64,000 bases of DNA from Propionispira raffinosivorans DSM 20765. Lineage in GTDB: Bacteria; Bacillota; Negativicutes; Selenomonadales; Selenomonadaceae. Positions within the stretch are counted from its first letter, which is position 1. Each line of letters begins with the position of its first letter. The notes under the pieces were generated by a model. That model saw only the letters and a list, made by a program, of their open reading frames with translations. It was not told the DNA's origin and did not search any database. Below are positions 24,923 to 35,168 of this stretch, one piece after another. The stretch is from contig NZ_KB905862.1 of the NCBI RefSeq assembly GCF_000381065.1, forward strand, positions 1 to 64,000, written 5' to 3'. Both the position numbers and the translations under genes were made by a program.

Positions 24923-25699
24923 ATGGAAAGCACAAACAGACTAAAACTTTATGGCTTTAATAATTTAACAAAAACATTGAGCTTTAATATGTATGATATT
25001 TGTTATGCAAAAACGGCAGAACATAAGCAAGAATATATCGAGTATATCGATGAAGAGTACAATGCCGAGCGCTTAACGAACATTTTGACAGAGGTTGCTA
25101 ATATTATTGGTGCCAATATCTTAAATATCGCCAAACAGGATTATGACCCCCAGGGAGCGAGCGTGACAATGCTGATTTCTGAAGGTCCAGTCGAAACAGG
25201 CGATGTGGTCTGCCATCTTGATAAAAGCCATATTACAGTGCATACGTATCCGGAAAGTCATCCGGATCAGGGGATAACGACTTTTCGAGCCGATATTGAT
25301 GTTTCGACATGTGGCGAAATATCACCACTTAAGGCATTAAATTATTTGTTGAAATCATTTTGTTCTGATATTGTTATGGCAGATTATCGTGTACGAGGTT
25401 TTACGCGTGATGTGAATGGGAAAAAATATTTTATTGACCATAAAATTAATTCGATTCAGAACTTTATTGAGCCGAATACCCGTAATCAATATCAGATGAT
25501 AGATGTTAATGTATATCAGGAACATATTTTCCACACAAAGATGTTACTTAGGGAGTTTGATCTTGATAATTATCTTTTTGGTACACCAAAACAGGAGTTA
25601 TTAAATGGCGAAAAGAAAAAAATCAAGCAGCGTTTAAAAAAAGAAATGGCAGAAATATTTTATGGCCGTAACATGCCGAAGGTTAAAGGAACCATATAA
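24923..25699 (+). CDS. speD: S-adenosylmethionine decarboxylase proenzyme (E. coli type)
   Basis: Makes decarboxylated AdoMet, the aminopropyl donor for spermidine. 258 residues, close to E. coli SpeD (264) and about twice the size of the Bacillus/Thermotoga type. Autocleavage is expected before S102 in [14 protein letters not shown], which creates the pyruvoyl cofactor. AGGTGGAG precedes the ATG. No speE is adjacent; the polyamine transporter potABCD lies 4 kb downstream, past the FGAM synthase gene. Confidence 0.95.
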   Translation: MESTNRLKLYGFNNLTKTLSFNMYDICYAKTAEHKQEYIEYIDEEYNAERLTNILTEVANIIGANILNIAKQDYDPQGASVTMLISEGPVETGDVVCHLDKSHITVHTYPESHPDQGITTFRADIDVSTCGEISPLKALNYLLKSFCSDIVMADYRVRGFTRDVNGKKYFIDHKINSIQNFIEPNTRNQYQMIDVNVYQEHIFHTKMLLREFDLDNYLFGTPKQELLNGEKKKIKQRLKKEMAEIFYGRNMPKVKGTI

Positions 25700-25743
25700 A
25701 AAAGGATTTTACTGCAAGCGAAGAGTTGGAGGATTATGAATTA

Positions 25744-28700
25744 ATGAGTGTAAAAAGAATTTATGTAGAAAAACGTCAAGGGTTTTTCGATATACCGGCA
25801 CAGGCATTGTGCGCTGATTTACAGGAAAGTTTTGGCCTTGACCGGTTAAAAGCAGTACGCATCATCCAACGTTACGATATTGAAGGTCTTAGCGATGATG
25901 AATACATGAAGGCCCGAAATCTTGTTTTTTCTGAACCAACGGTAGATGTCGTCTATGATGAAATATTACCTGAATTTACCAATTCACGCATGTTTGCGGT
26001 AGAATATTTACCAGGCCAATATGATCAACGGGCGGATTCGGCAGCACAATGTGTGCAGCTTATTACGCAAAAAGAGCGCCCTGTTATTACGACAGCAAAA
26101 GTAATCATACTTGTAGGATCAATTGATGATGAGGCTTTTGTAAAAATCAAAGACTATTGTATCAATGCAGTAGAAAGTCGCGAGGCCGTGCTGAGCAAAC
26201 CAGAAACTTTGAATTTACAAGCGGATATTCCAGCTGATGTCGAAATTTTGACCGGCTTTATCAAAAAAACGGATCTGGATCTTCAAAAATTTATGGATGA
26301 ACATGGATTTGCGATGAGTTTTGAAGATCTCAAGTTTTGTCAAATGTATTTTCGTAATACGGAAAAGCGTGATCCAAGCATAAGTGAAATTAAAGTTATT
26401 GATACGTATTGGTCTGATCATTGTCGTCATACGACTTTTATGACGAAAGTTGAGGCAGTCGATATTGAGGCAGGATATTTTGCTGAACCAATAAAAGCAG
26501 CCTATCAACAATATTTGGCAGATCGTGAGTCTGTATATGGTGCGAAAGAGCGTGACATCACACTTATGGATATTGCTGTAATCGGCATGAAACAGCTGCG
26601 TAAAATGGGGAAATTAGCAGATCTTGATGTCTCGGAAGAAATCAATGCCTGTAGTATTGTTGTCAATGCGGATATTGATGAAAAAAATGAAGAGTGGCTG
26701 GTTATGTTTAAAAATGAAACCCATAATCATCCAACTGAAATTGAACCATTTGGCGGAGCTGCAACTTGTCTGGGCGGTGCAATTCGTGATCCGCTTTCAG
26801 GGCGCTCCTATGTTTATCAGGCAATGCGTGTAACTGGGGCGGCTGATCCAAGAAAAGCTATTTCGGAAACAATGCCAGGTAAATTGCCGCAAAAGAAAAT
26901 TACATTAGGTGCGGCCAATGGCTACAGTTCTTATGGCAATCAGATTGGACTCGCCACAGGGCAGGTCAGTGAAGTTTATCATGAGGGTTTTGTTGCTAAG
27001 CGTTTGGAAGTAGGGGCTGTTATTGCCGCTGCACCAAAATGTAATGTAATCCGTGAAGTTCCAAATCCTGGTGACGTGATTGTTTTGGTCGGCGGCAAGA
27101 CTGGTCGTGATGGTTGCGGCGGAGCCACTGGTTCATCCAAAGAACATACCCAGGATTCACTCAAATCATGCGGCGCTGAAGTTCAAAAAGGGAATGCACC
27201 AACCGAACGTAAAATTCAACGGTTGTTTAGAAATCCTCAAGTAAGCACATTGATAAAACGCTGTAATGATTTTGGTGCGGGTGGTGTTGCAGTAGCAATT
27301 GGTGAATTAACGGACGGACTTGTCATTAATCTAGATCAAGTACAAAAAAAATATGATGGTCTTGATGGCACTGAATTGGCGATTTCAGAGTCACAGGAAC
27401 GTATGGCCGTGGTGCTTAAAGCGGAAAATGTTAAAACGTTTATTGCTTATGCTGATGCGGAAAACCTGGAAGCTACGGTTGTAGCCAATGTAACCGACGA
27501 TGCAAGACTTATGATGTTATGGCGTGGCAAAGCAATTGTGAATTTAAGCCGTGCTTTTTTAGATACGAATGGTGTAAAGCAACATATCAATATAAAAATT
27601 AATCTGCCGGATGAAACAAAAAATTATTTTAAACAAAGTTATGAATCCTTGCTTGATGGAAACGTTGATGTCGAAAAAATTTGGCTGGACAATTTAAAAG
27701 ATCTTAACGTGTGCAGTCAAAAAGGGCTGGCTGAACGTTTTGATTCTACCATTGGTGCCAATACGGTTCTTATGTCATTTGGCGGGCAGTATCAATTGAC
27801 CCCGGCTGAAGGTATGGTAGCAAAATTACCAGTTATGTCTGGAGAAACGACAACAGCGACGGCTATGACATATGGTTTTAATCCACATTTAATGGCGTGG
27901 AGCCCATTTCATGGTTCTGTTTATGCAGTGGTTGAAGCTGTAACAAAAATGGTTGCATTAGGCGGAAGTTATGATAAGATTCGTTTAACGCTGCAGGAAT
28001 ACTTTGAAAGTCTTGGTAAAGATAGTGCTAAATGGGGAAAACCATTCAGTGCATTATTAGGTGCTTTGCAAGTTCAGCATGCATTTGGTATTCCGGCTAT
28101 CGGTGGGAAGGATTCAATGTCGGGTACATTTATGGATATCAGTGTACCACCTTCTTTGATTGCTTTTGCAGTTGATATTCTAAAGGCACAAGAAGCCGTT
28201 TCACCAGAATTTAAAAACGTTGGCAGCAAGATTTATATTGTGCCAGCAGTGCGGGATGCTTATGATCTACCAGATTTTGCAGGATTGAAGCATAATTTTT
28301 CCTGCATTAGCGCCTTGAGCAAAAAAGGTAAAATTTTGTCAGCTCATAGTGTACGCAATGGCGGTGTCGCAGCAGCTATCAGTAAAATGACATTAGGAAA
28401 TCGTATTGGTTTTGAATTCACACCGAAAGTAACGAATGATACTTTGTTTGCTTGTGACTATGGTACAGTAATTCTTGAACTTACACTGGATGCAAATCCG
28501 GAAAAATCGCTTGAAGGTACGGGTTATTATGAACTCGGGACGACGATTGAATTACCAAATATCATTTGTGGTGACAGTATTATTAGTATTGCAAAAGTAG
28601 AAAAGGCTTTTACGGGGACCTTGGAAAAAATATTCCCGACTAAAACGAAAGAAAATGCCAATGCAAAACGTATTAAGTCTGTATTTTATAAAGTTGGCAA

Positions 28701-29526
28701 TAAGGTATCTCGTCAAGATTCTTATGCAAAACCGCGTATTTTTATTCCGGTATTCCCGGGGACGAATTGTGAATACGATACAGTAAAAGCTTTTGAAAAG
28801 GCCGGCGGTCAAGCTGAAACACTTGTTATTCGCAATTTGACGGCAACTGCGGTAGAGGAATCTGTTGAAGCTATCGTTAGAGGTATCAAGCAGTCGCAGA
28901 TTGTTATGCTGCCAGGTGGTTTTAGCGGAGGGGATGAACCAGATGGTTCCGGTAAATTTATTGCAGCAATGTTCCGTAATCCGCGCATAGCAGAAGCAGT
29001 TATGAATTTATTAAAAAGAAGAGATGGACTTATGCTGGGGATTTGCAATGGGTTTCAGGCTCTAATTAAATTAGGGCTCGTTCCATATGGCGAAATCACG
29101 GATTTAACGATTGATACACCGACCCTTACCCATAATCAGATTGGGCGCCATATTTCGTGTATGGTCAATACAAAAGTTGTATCGAACCTTTCTCCTTGGT
29201 TCAATAATGTTCAAGTGGAAGATGTACACACGATTGCCGTATCTCATGGTGAAGGCCGCTTTGTAGCATCACCGGATATTGTGGCAAAGCTTCGTGCCAA
29301 CGGACAGATTGCTACGCAATACGTTGATTTTACAGGAAATCCAGCCCTGACGATACCTTTTAATCCGAACGGATCAACCGAAGCTATTGAAGGAATTACA
29401 AGCCCAGACGGACGTATTCTAGGTAAGATGGGGCATTCTGAGCGAATCGGTAATGGTGTCTGTATGAATATTCCGGGTCAAAAAGACCAAAAACTTTTTG
29501 AAGCTGGGGTAAAATATTATAAATAA
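25744..29526 (+). CDS. purL: Phosphoribosylformylglycinamidine synthase, single chain
   Basis: Fourth step of purine synthesis: FGAR + Gln + ATP to FGAM. One 1260-residue chain combines PurS-like, PurL and PurQ functions, as in clostridia and proteobacteria rather than the three-subunit Bacillus enzyme. ATP-binding landmarks include DTYWSDHCRHTTF and KNETHNHPTEIEPFGGAATC. The glutaminase domain has its nucleophile Cys at about 1101 in GICNGFQALI and the histidine segment VSHGEGRF at about 1168. I use the ATG at 25744 (GGAGG 11 bases upstream) over the TTG at 25726. No other pur gene is nearby. Confidence 0.95.
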   Translation: MSVKRIYVEKRQGFFDIPAQALCADLQESFGLDRLKAVRIIQRYDIEGLSDDEYMKARNLVFSEPTVDVVYDEILPEFTNSRMFAVEYLPGQYDQRADSAAQCVQLITQKERPVITTAKVIILVGSIDDEAFVKIKDYCINAVESREAVLSKPETLNLQADIPADVEILTGFIKKTDLDLQKFMDEHGFAMSFEDLKFCQMYFRNTEKRDPSISEIKVIDTYWSDHCRHTTFMTKVEAVDIEAGYFAEPIKAAYQQYLADRESVYGAKERDITLMDIAVIGMKQLRKMGKLADLDVSEEINACSIVVNADIDEKNEEWLVMFKNETHNHPTEIEPFGGAATCLGGAIRDPLSGRSYVYQAMRVTGAADPRKAISETMPGKLPQKKITLGAANGYSSYGNQIGLATGQVSEVYHEGFVAKRLEVGAVIAAAPKCNVIREVPNPGDVIVLVGGKTGRDGCGGATGSSKEHTQDSLKSCGAEVQKGNAPTERKIQRLFRNPQVSTLIKRCNDFGAGGVAVAIGELTDGLVINLDQVQKKYDGLDGTELAISESQERMAVVLKAENVKTFIAYADAENLEATVVANVTDDARLMMLWRGKAIVNLSRAFLDTNGVKQHINIKINLPDETKNYFKQSYESLLDGNVDVEKIWLDNLKDLNVCSQKGLAERFDSTIGANTVLMSFGGQYQLTPAEGMVAKLPVMSGETTTATAMTYGFNPHLMAWSPFHGSVYAVVEAVTKMVALGGSYDKIRLTLQEYFESLGKDSAKWGKPFSALLGALQVQHAFGIPAIGGKDSMSGTFMDISVPPSLIAFAVDILKAQEAVSPEFKNVGSKIYIVPAVRDAYDLPDFAGLKHNFSCISALSKKGKILSAHSVRNGGVAAAISKMTLGNRIGFEFTPKVTNDTLFACDYGTVILELTLDANPEKSLEGTGYYELGTTIELPNIICGDSIISIAKVEKAFTGTLEKIFPTKTKENANAKRIKSVFYKVGNKVSRQDSYAKPRIFIPVFPGTNCEYDTVKAFEKAGGQAETLVIRNLTATAVEESVEAIVRGIKQSQIVMLPGGFSGGDEPDGSGKFIAAMFRNPRIAEAVMNLLKRRDGLMLGICNGFQALIKLGLVPYGEITDLTIDTPTLTHNQIGRHISCMVNTKVVSNLSPWFNNVQVEDVHTIAVSHGEGRFVASPDIVAKLRANGQIATQYVDFTGNPALTIPFNPNGSTEAIEGITSPDGRILGKMGHSERIGNGVCMNIPGQKDQKLFEAGVKYYK

Positions 29527-29585
29527 GTTATAATCTGTATATTCTTTTATACAGCCAGCCTAACTTGGTTTCGATTTTTTTTAAG

Positions 29586-29632
29586 AAACAGGTAGTTATG
29601 ATATTGGGGAATATTGTGACTACCTGTTTTTC
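29586..29632 (+). terminator. Terminator of purL
   Basis: AACAGGTAGT (29587-29596) pairs with ACTACCTGTT (29619-29628), followed by TTTC; the loop is 22 bases. Confidence 0.8.
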
Positions 29633-29729
29633 TATTGACTTTAATTGTAAAATATGATTTATTTAGGTGGATAAAGATTTCTGGATTGTATCACTACCGA
29701 GTTTCTAAGCGAAAGGGCAGATTATAAAA

Positions 29730-30779
29730 TTGGAAAAAAAAGTACTTATTAAGATGGATCACATTAGTAAATCATTTGAAAATAATAAAATATTAAATGA
29801 TATTACTCTGCATGTCAGAAAAAATGAATTTTTAACATTGTTGGGACCTAGTGGCTGTGGCAAGACGACCATGCTCCGCATTTTGGCCGGATTTGAGCAA
29901 GCCGAACAAGGCAGTGTGTTTTTTGCTGATACAGATATAAGTTTATGGCCGCCTTATAAACGAAAAATCAATACCGTATTTCAGAAATATGCGCTGTTTC
30001 CACACATGAATGTCTTTGAAAATATAGCTTTTGGTCTTAAAATTCAAAAAGTTCATCAAAAAGAGATCACAAATCGTGTAATGGATATGTTGGCGTTGGT
30101 TAATCTATCAGGCTTTGAACATCGTAGTATTGACTCTTTAAGTGGCGGACAACAGCAGCGTATTGCAATTGCACGGGCGTTGATCAATGAGCCTGAAGTT
30201 TTGTTGCTGGATGAACCATTAGGTGCACTTGATTTGAAATTACGGCGTGAGATGCAAAGCGAACTTAAAAAAATTCAGATGCGTTTAGGGATCACTTTTA
30301 TTTATGTAACACATGATCAAGAAGAGGCATTGACGATGAGCGACACAATTGTTGTCATGAATAATGGTACAATACAACAGATTGGCCGACCGGAAGATAT
30401 TTATAATGAACCGAAAAATGCCTTTGTTGCAGATTTCATAGGTGATAGCAATATTCTGCCTGGACGAATGATCGCCGATTATCGAAGCTTTTTTGCTGGA
30501 CATGAATTCCCCTGTGTTGACAGCGGTTTTTCGATAAATGAAATGGTAGATATTGTTGTGCGTCCGGAAGACATACAGGTTGTAAGCACAGTACAGGGGA
30601 TGTTTACAGCTGTTGTACAGACTGTTACCTTTAAAGGAGTATATTATGAGATGGCAGCCACGATGGACGATGGTTACAGCTGGTTGATTCATAGTACCAA
30701 AATGGCAATGCCTCAAAGTGAAATTGGACTTTGCATTGGTCCGGATGAGATCCATGTAATGAAGCAGGTGCAGAGCTGA
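29730..30779 (+). CDS. potA: Spermidine/putrescine ABC transporter ATPase
   Basis: 349-residue ABC ATPase: Walker [10 protein letters not shown] (39-47), signature LSGGQQQR (about 138-145), Walker B LLLDEP (about 155), and a C-terminal TOBE-like regulatory domain. It energises the polyamine importer with PotB, PotC and PotD. TTG start preceded by AAAGGG. The stop overlaps the potB start by one base (TGATG), so translation is coupled. Confidence 0.93.
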   Translation: MEKKVLIKMDHISKSFENNKILNDITLHVRKNEFLTLLGPSGCGKTTMLRILAGFEQAEQGSVFFADTDISLWPPYKRKINTVFQKYALFPHMNVFENIAFGLKIQKVHQKEITNRVMDMLALVNLSGFEHRSIDSLSGGQQQRIAIARALINEPEVLLLDEPLGALDLKLRREMQSELKKIQMRLGITFIYVTHDQEEALTMSDTIVVMNNGTIQQIGRPEDIYNEPKNAFVADFIGDSNILPGRMIADYRSFFAGHEFPCVDSGFSINEMVDIVVRPEDIQVVSTVQGMFTAVVQTVTFKGVYYEMAATMDDGYSWLIHSTKMAMPQSEIGLCIGPDEIHVMKQVQS

Positions 30780-31594
30780 TGGGGAAAAAATGGCTTACAT
30801 ATCCATATCATATCTGGATGGCTCTTTTTACGGTTATCCCTTTAGCTTTGATTGTTTTTTTCGCGTTTACTTCGCCAACAGGAGAATTTACACTTACTGC
30901 AATGCAGCGTGTAGTTGATCCAATTTATCTGGGGGTTTTTTGGCATTCAATTTATTTGGCAGGACTCAGTACAATCCTTTGTTTTCTGATTGGCTATCCG
31001 ATGGCAATGATTCTTGCGGGTACGAAACTAAAATATCGTTCCATGTTGGTCTTAATGATTGTAATTCCCATGTGGATGAATTTTCTTTTGCGCACCTACG
31101 CTTGGATGACATTACTCGAGCGGAAAGGTCTTATTAATATCATACTTACTTCGCTGCATTTACCTGCCGTTAATATTTTATATACAGATTATGCGGTGGT
31201 GCTGGGTATGGTATATAATTTCTTGCCTTTTATGATTTTGCCAATTTATTCTGTTTTGATGAAAATGGATAAAAATCTCATTGAAGCGGCTGAGGATCTA
31301 GGGGCTTCGCGTTGGCAGGCTTTTATAAAAATTACGTTTCCTTTGAGTTTGCCTGGGGTTTATGCGGGAATTCTCATGGTTTTCATGCCGGCCGTTACGA
31401 CATTTGTTATTTCAAGGCTTTTGGGTGGAGGGCAATATACACTGATTGGAAATTTAATTGAGGAACAATTTTTAGCAGTAGGAGATTGGAACTTTGGTTC
31501 AGCTCTTTCTGTATTTATGCTTGTTCTAATTTTATTAAGCTTGGGCTTTATGTCGCGGTATGAAAAAGAAAATGAAGGGGGGATGTTTTTTTGA
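30779..31594 (+). CDS. potB: Spermidine/putrescine ABC permease PotB
   Basis: 271-residue inner-membrane permease with six membrane segments. The ABC-permease EAA loop reads EAAEDLGASRWQAFIKITFPLSLPG, where the ATPase docks. It overlaps potA by one base and potC by one base, giving a tightly coupled operon. Confidence 0.93.
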   Translation: MGKKWLTYPYHIWMALFTVIPLALIVFFAFTSPTGEFTLTAMQRVVDPIYLGVFWHSIYLAGLSTILCFLIGYPMAMILAGTKLKYRSMLVLMIVIPMWMNFLLRTYAWMTLLERKGLINIILTSLHLPAVNILYTDYAVVLGMVYNFLPFMILPIYSVLMKMDKNLIEAAEDLGASRWQAFIKITFPLSLPGVYAGILMVFMPAVTTFVISRLLGGGQYTLIGNLIEEQFLAVGDWNFGSALSVFMLVLILLSLGFMSRYEKENEGGMFF

Positions 31595-32367
31595 TGAACC
31601 TTATCAAAAAACTTTATGCGGGCAGTATATATCTTTTCCTTTATGCACCGATTGTAGTTTTAATTGTTTTCTCGTTCAATGATTCAAAATCGCGAGGAAG
31701 CTGGGATGGTTTTACGTTACGCTGGTACGCGGAACTTTTCCATAATAGTGAAATTTTAAATGCATTGTATTATACAATATCGATTGCTGTACTTGCTTCA
31801 CTACTAGCCACAATCATCGGGACTGTGGCAGCTTTGGCAATTTATTATCACATGAAGCCTTTTCAAAAAAATATTGTGATGAATCTTACCTATCTGCCAG
31901 TACTGAACCCCGATATCGTTACTGGTATTTCACTTATGCTCCTTTTTATTTTTGTGAAGTTTGAACTGGGCTTTTTCTCACTACTGTTAGCACATATCGT
32001 TTTTAATGTTCCTTACGTTGTTTTAGCGGTTTTGCCAAAATTAAAGCAATTTAACCATAGCCTTTACGAAGCGGCCCTTGATCTTGGCGCAACACCGCGC
32101 GTGGCATTTCGTAAAATCGTTTTTCCAGAGATCATGCCAGGTATTATAACTGGTTTGTTATTTGCATTCACTTTATCAATTGATGATTTTGTTATTAGTT
32201 TTTTCACAACAGGATCGGGTGTTAATAATCTTTCAATCTTGATTTATTCGATGGCACGAAGGGGTATTCATCCAACGATTAACGCTTTATCGACGTTGTT
32301 GTTTGGTGCCGTTTTATTGTTATTGCTTATCGTTAATAAAAGAATTACCAAAACAGAAATGAATTAA
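31594..32367 (+). CDS. potC: Spermidine/putrescine ABC permease PotC
   Basis: 257-residue second permease with six membrane segments and the EAA loop EAALDLGATPRVAFRKIVFPEIMPG. I use the ATG at 31594, which forms TGATG with the potB stop; a TTG three bases earlier is possible. GAAGGGGGG lies upstream. potD follows after 13 bases. Confidence 0.93.
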   Translation: MNLIKKLYAGSIYLFLYAPIVVLIVFSFNDSKSRGSWDGFTLRWYAELFHNSEILNALYYTISIAVLASLLATIIGTVAALAIYYHMKPFQKNIVMNLTYLPVLNPDIVTGISLMLLFIFVKFELGFFSLLLAHIVFNVPYVVLAVLPKLKQFNHSLYEAALDLGATPRVAFRKIVFPEIMPGIITGLLFAFTLSIDDFVISFFTTGSGVNNLSILIYSMARRGIHPTINALSTLLFGAVLLLLLIVNKRITKTEMN

Positions 32368-32380
32368 GGAGGCTATAAAT

Positions 32381-33436
32381 TTGAAAAAAATCGTAAAATT
32401 TTTAATAATAGCGGCGTTGTGCTTGGTGATAGGAGTTATACTTGCTGGCTGCGGCGGAGAAAAAACAGCCCAGCGGGAATTGAAAGTTTATAATTGGGGA
32501 GACTATATTGATCCGGTTGTTTTAGAGGATTTCGAAAAAGAAACCGGGATACATGTTGTCTATGATACCTTTGCAACGAATGAAGATATGTATGTAAAAG
32601 TCAAATCGGGCGGCAGTGATTATGATGTTGTCATTCCATCGGATTATATGATTAAACGTATGATTCATGAAGGACTTTTGGAGAAAATTGATTTTTCGAA
32701 TGTGCCGAATTATAAAAATGTTGATGCTAAATTTAAAGATTTACCCTTTGATAGCCAAAATGAATATTCCGTGCCTTATATGTGGGGGACTGTAGGAATT
32801 GTTTATAATAAAAAAATGGTCACAGATCCTGTTGACAGCTGGAATATATTATGGAATAAAAAATATAAAAAACAGATATTAATGCTTGATAGTCCACGCG
32901 ATTCAATTGGCATTACACTTAAACTGCTAGGTTATTCCTTAAATACAAGCGAGCCTGAGCAGCTAGAACAAGCAAAAAAGAAACTCATTGAGCAAAAGCC
33001 GCTTGTATTGGCTTATGTGGTCGATGAAGTCAAAGACAAAATGATTGCGGGCGAAGCTGCTATGGCTGTCGTTTGGTCAGGGGATGCCATGTTTATTAAG
33101 GATAAAAATCCTGATATTGAATATGCTATTCCGCAAGAAGGTACGAATTTATGGTTTGATTCGATTGTGATTCCGAAAGGCGCAAAACACAAAGCTGAAG
33201 CGGAAGAATTTATCAATTATTTGGCAAGACCAGAAGTATCCCAGAAAAATGCTGAATATATTGGCTATGCAACACCACTGCCGGAAGCGAAAACACAGCT
33301 AGCGGAATCGATACAAACGGATTTAGCAGCATATCCATCAGATGAGATACTGAAAAATACCGAAGTGTTTGATGATTTAGCAAAAAATATCGCCGCATAT
33401 GATCGTGTCTGGACGGAAATTAAAGCAGCAAGATAA
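32381..33436 (+). CDS. potD: Spermidine/putrescine-binding lipoprotein PotD
   Basis: 351-residue substrate-binding protein. The N-terminus is a lipoprotein signal with lipobox LAGC (C24), so it is anchored outside the membrane. LKVYNWGDYIDPVVLEDFEKETG at the start of the mature part is typical of PotD/PotF. TTG start with AAGGAGG 8 bases upstream. Last gene of potABCD. Which polyamine it prefers is not decided. Confidence 0.93.
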   Translation: MKKIVKFLIIAALCLVIGVILAGCGGEKTAQRELKVYNWGDYIDPVVLEDFEKETGIHVVYDTFATNEDMYVKVKSGGSDYDVVIPSDYMIKRMIHEGLLEKIDFSNVPNYKNVDAKFKDLPFDSQNEYSVPYMWGTVGIVYNKKMVTDPVDSWNILWNKKYKKQILMLDSPRDSIGITLKLLGYSLNTSEPEQLEQAKKKLIEQKPLVLAYVVDEVKDKMIAGEAAMAVVWSGDAMFIKDKNPDIEYAIPQEGTNLWFDSIVIPKGAKHKAEAEEFINYLARPEVSQKNAEYIGYATPLPEAKTQLAESIQTDLAAYPSDEILKNTEVFDDLAKNIAAYDRVWTEIKAAR

Positions 33437-33501
33437 AAGAAGCATCTTTTTAAAAATATATTTCTATTTCTTACAAATCCGATAAAAATAATAAGAATTA
33501 A

Positions 33502-33530
33502 TTGCTCTTATGGAGAATTATTGTTATAAT
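33502..33530 (+). promoter_or_regulatory. Promoter of the DUF2156 gene
   Basis: TTGCTC (33502-33507), 17-base spacer, TATAAT (33525-33530). Confidence 0.65.
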
Positions 33531-33571
33531 TAATAACTGATAGTCGATTTTGTTTATTAGTTTCCAAAGGA

Positions 33572-34477
33572 GTGATTAAAATTAATTTTCAAGCATTAGA
33601 AAAAGAAGACAAACAGGCAGTAGATGCTTTCTTTAAAGATAGATATTATGAGAATTCTCATTTTAATTTTACCAATCTTTTTATGTGGCGCAGTGCTTAT
33701 AACATTATGTGGACCATTCAGGATGATGTTTTGTATATGAAAGCAGAATGGGATGGTAAAGAATTTGCTTTGCAGCCTTTTGGCCCAGCTGACAAGATGC
33801 AGCTGGCAATTAAAAACTGGCTTGATTATTTTGCTCGTACAGGGGGGGATTTCTCCATGTATGGTATTGAAAAAAAGATGGCCGATGAATTCATCGCTTA
33901 TGATGAGGCTGCATTTAATATTGAAGCAGATCGTGATAATTTTGATTATGTGTATAGTAGTGAGGATCTCATTACTTTAGCTGGTCGCAAATATCATTCG
34001 AAAAAAAATCATTTAAATAGTTTTCGTAAAACATATCCCAATGCGGAATATATGCCCATTACAGAAGATATTATGCTGGAATGTAAACTCAATATCAATA
34101 GTTGGTACAAAAAACATAGCCAGGAAAATCCGGATGATCCATTTATTGCGGCAGAACGTAATGCAATCATTGAAGTGCTCAATAATTTTGTTGAATTTGG
34201 TCTTAAGGGCGGGGCTATTATGCTGGATAAACGTGTGGTAGCGTTTACGTTTGGTGAACAACTAAATGAAGATACCGCTGTTATCCATGTTGAAAAAGCA
34301 GATCCTGAAATACGGGGTGCTTATCCAGCCATCAATCAAAGTTTTATTCAAAATGCCTGGGCTGATATGAAATATATCAATCGAGAAGAAGACATGGGAT
34401 TAGAGGGTTTACGTAAAGCAAAAGAAAGTTATAAACCAGTTAAACTCATTGAAAAATTCAACGTTCAATTAAAATAG
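33572..34477 (+). CDS. DUF2156 family protein (GNAT-like, LPG-synthase C-terminal type)
   Basis: About 300 residues of the DUF2156 family, a double GNAT-like fold related to the catalytic half of lysyl-phosphatidylglycerol synthase (MprF) but without the membrane flippase part. Segments such as KYHSKKNHLNSFRKTYP and EDMGLEGLRKAKESYKP are characteristic. The start is uncertain: the GTG at 33572 overlaps the ribosome site AAAGGAG (33566-33572), whereas an ATT at 33581 lies 8 bases after it (see findings). Its substrate is unknown. Confidence 0.82.
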   Translation: MIKINFQALEKEDKQAVDAFFKDRYYENSHFNFTNLFMWRSAYNIMWTIQDDVLYMKAEWDGKEFALQPFGPADKMQLAIKNWLDYFARTGGDFSMYGIEKKMADEFIAYDEAAFNIEADRDNFDYVYSSEDLITLAGRKYHSKKNHLNSFRKTYPNAEYMPITEDIMLECKLNINSWYKKHSQENPDDPFIAAERNAIIEVLNNFVEFGLKGGAIMLDKRVVAFTFGEQLNEDTAVIHVEKADPEIRGAYPAINQSFIQNAWADMKYINREEDMGLEGLRKAKESYKPVKLIEKFNVQLK

Positions 34478-34487
34478 ACAAGAAGAG

Positions 34488-34533
34488 AAAAGTATAAGAT
34501 AAAATATACAGATTATTTTATCTTATACTTTTT
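34488..34533 (+). terminator. Terminator after the DUF2156 gene
   Basis: A 19-base perfect inverted repeat, 34488-34506 with 34514-34532 (core AAGTATAAGATAAAAT), with a 7-base loop and a T-rich end. Confidence 0.9.
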
Positions 34534-34633
34534 GTATTTTCTTTATAAATTGTCTGTTTTTCTTTGAATTTTTGGCCAGTTTGTTATAAAATAGTAGGAG
34601 TATGTTTTTTTATAAGAAAAACTTGGTTAGTTG

Positions 34634-34662
34634 TTGGCAATCCTCAGTTGGTAAGATATAAT
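34634..34662 (+). promoter_or_regulatory. Promoter of ywiB-argS
   Basis: TTGGCA (34634-34639), 17-base spacer, TATAAT (34657-34662). Confidence 0.75.
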
Positions 34663-34697
34663 ATTCTATAGTGTATTTTTAAGGAGTAATTGAGTGG

Positions 34698-35141
34698 ATG
34701 AATAAAGTAGTTGTTACTGTGGTTGGGTCACAGAAAGATGCAACTGGTACGGAAAGTCGAATTGAACTGATATCGGAAGGCAAACATTATTATAAAAACG
34801 GCATCAATTATGTCTTATACAGTGACAGTGAACTCAGTGGTGTGCAGGGAACATCAACGCTTTTGAAAATTGGTGATGACCATATGACATTGATACGTAA
34901 AGGTGATGTCATGCAGGAACAATATTTTGCCAGGGCCTATGAAAGTACGGGGATTTATAAAACCCCTTATGGTAATTTGAGTTTGTCTGTTAAAACAAAC
35001 GATATAAACATTAAGTATGGATCCGTGTCAGGAACCGTTATTATTGATTATGCATTGTCGATGGAAGGTCAATGGCAGAGTGATAACCTTTTGCATATTG
35101 AAATTTGCGCCGATAAAAAAGAAAAGAACCAATTGAATTAG
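34698..35141 (+). CDS. ywiB: DUF1934 family protein (YwiB-like)
   Basis: 147-residue small beta-barrel (calycin-like) protein of the DUF1934/YwiB family, function unknown. Family features: GTESRIELISEGKHYYKNGINYVLY at the start and a late YALSMEGQ. In Bacillus subtilis ywiB also precedes argS, and here argS starts 28 bases after it, so this is a conserved operon. Confidence 0.88.
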   Translation: MNKVVVTVVGSQKDATGTESRIELISEGKHYYKNGINYVLYSDSELSGVQGTSTLLKIGDDHMTLIRKGDVMQEQYFARAYESTGIYKTPYGNLSLSVKTNDINIKYGSVSGTVIIDYALSMEGQWQSDNLLHIEICADKKEKNQLN

Positions 35142-35168
35142 ACAAATGCAGGGGAGGATTTTTTTGTT

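Noticed and set aside
30285-30755. 156-codon minus-strand frame within potA
   Set aside because: Shadow of the ATPase domain and TOBE region; no independent signals.
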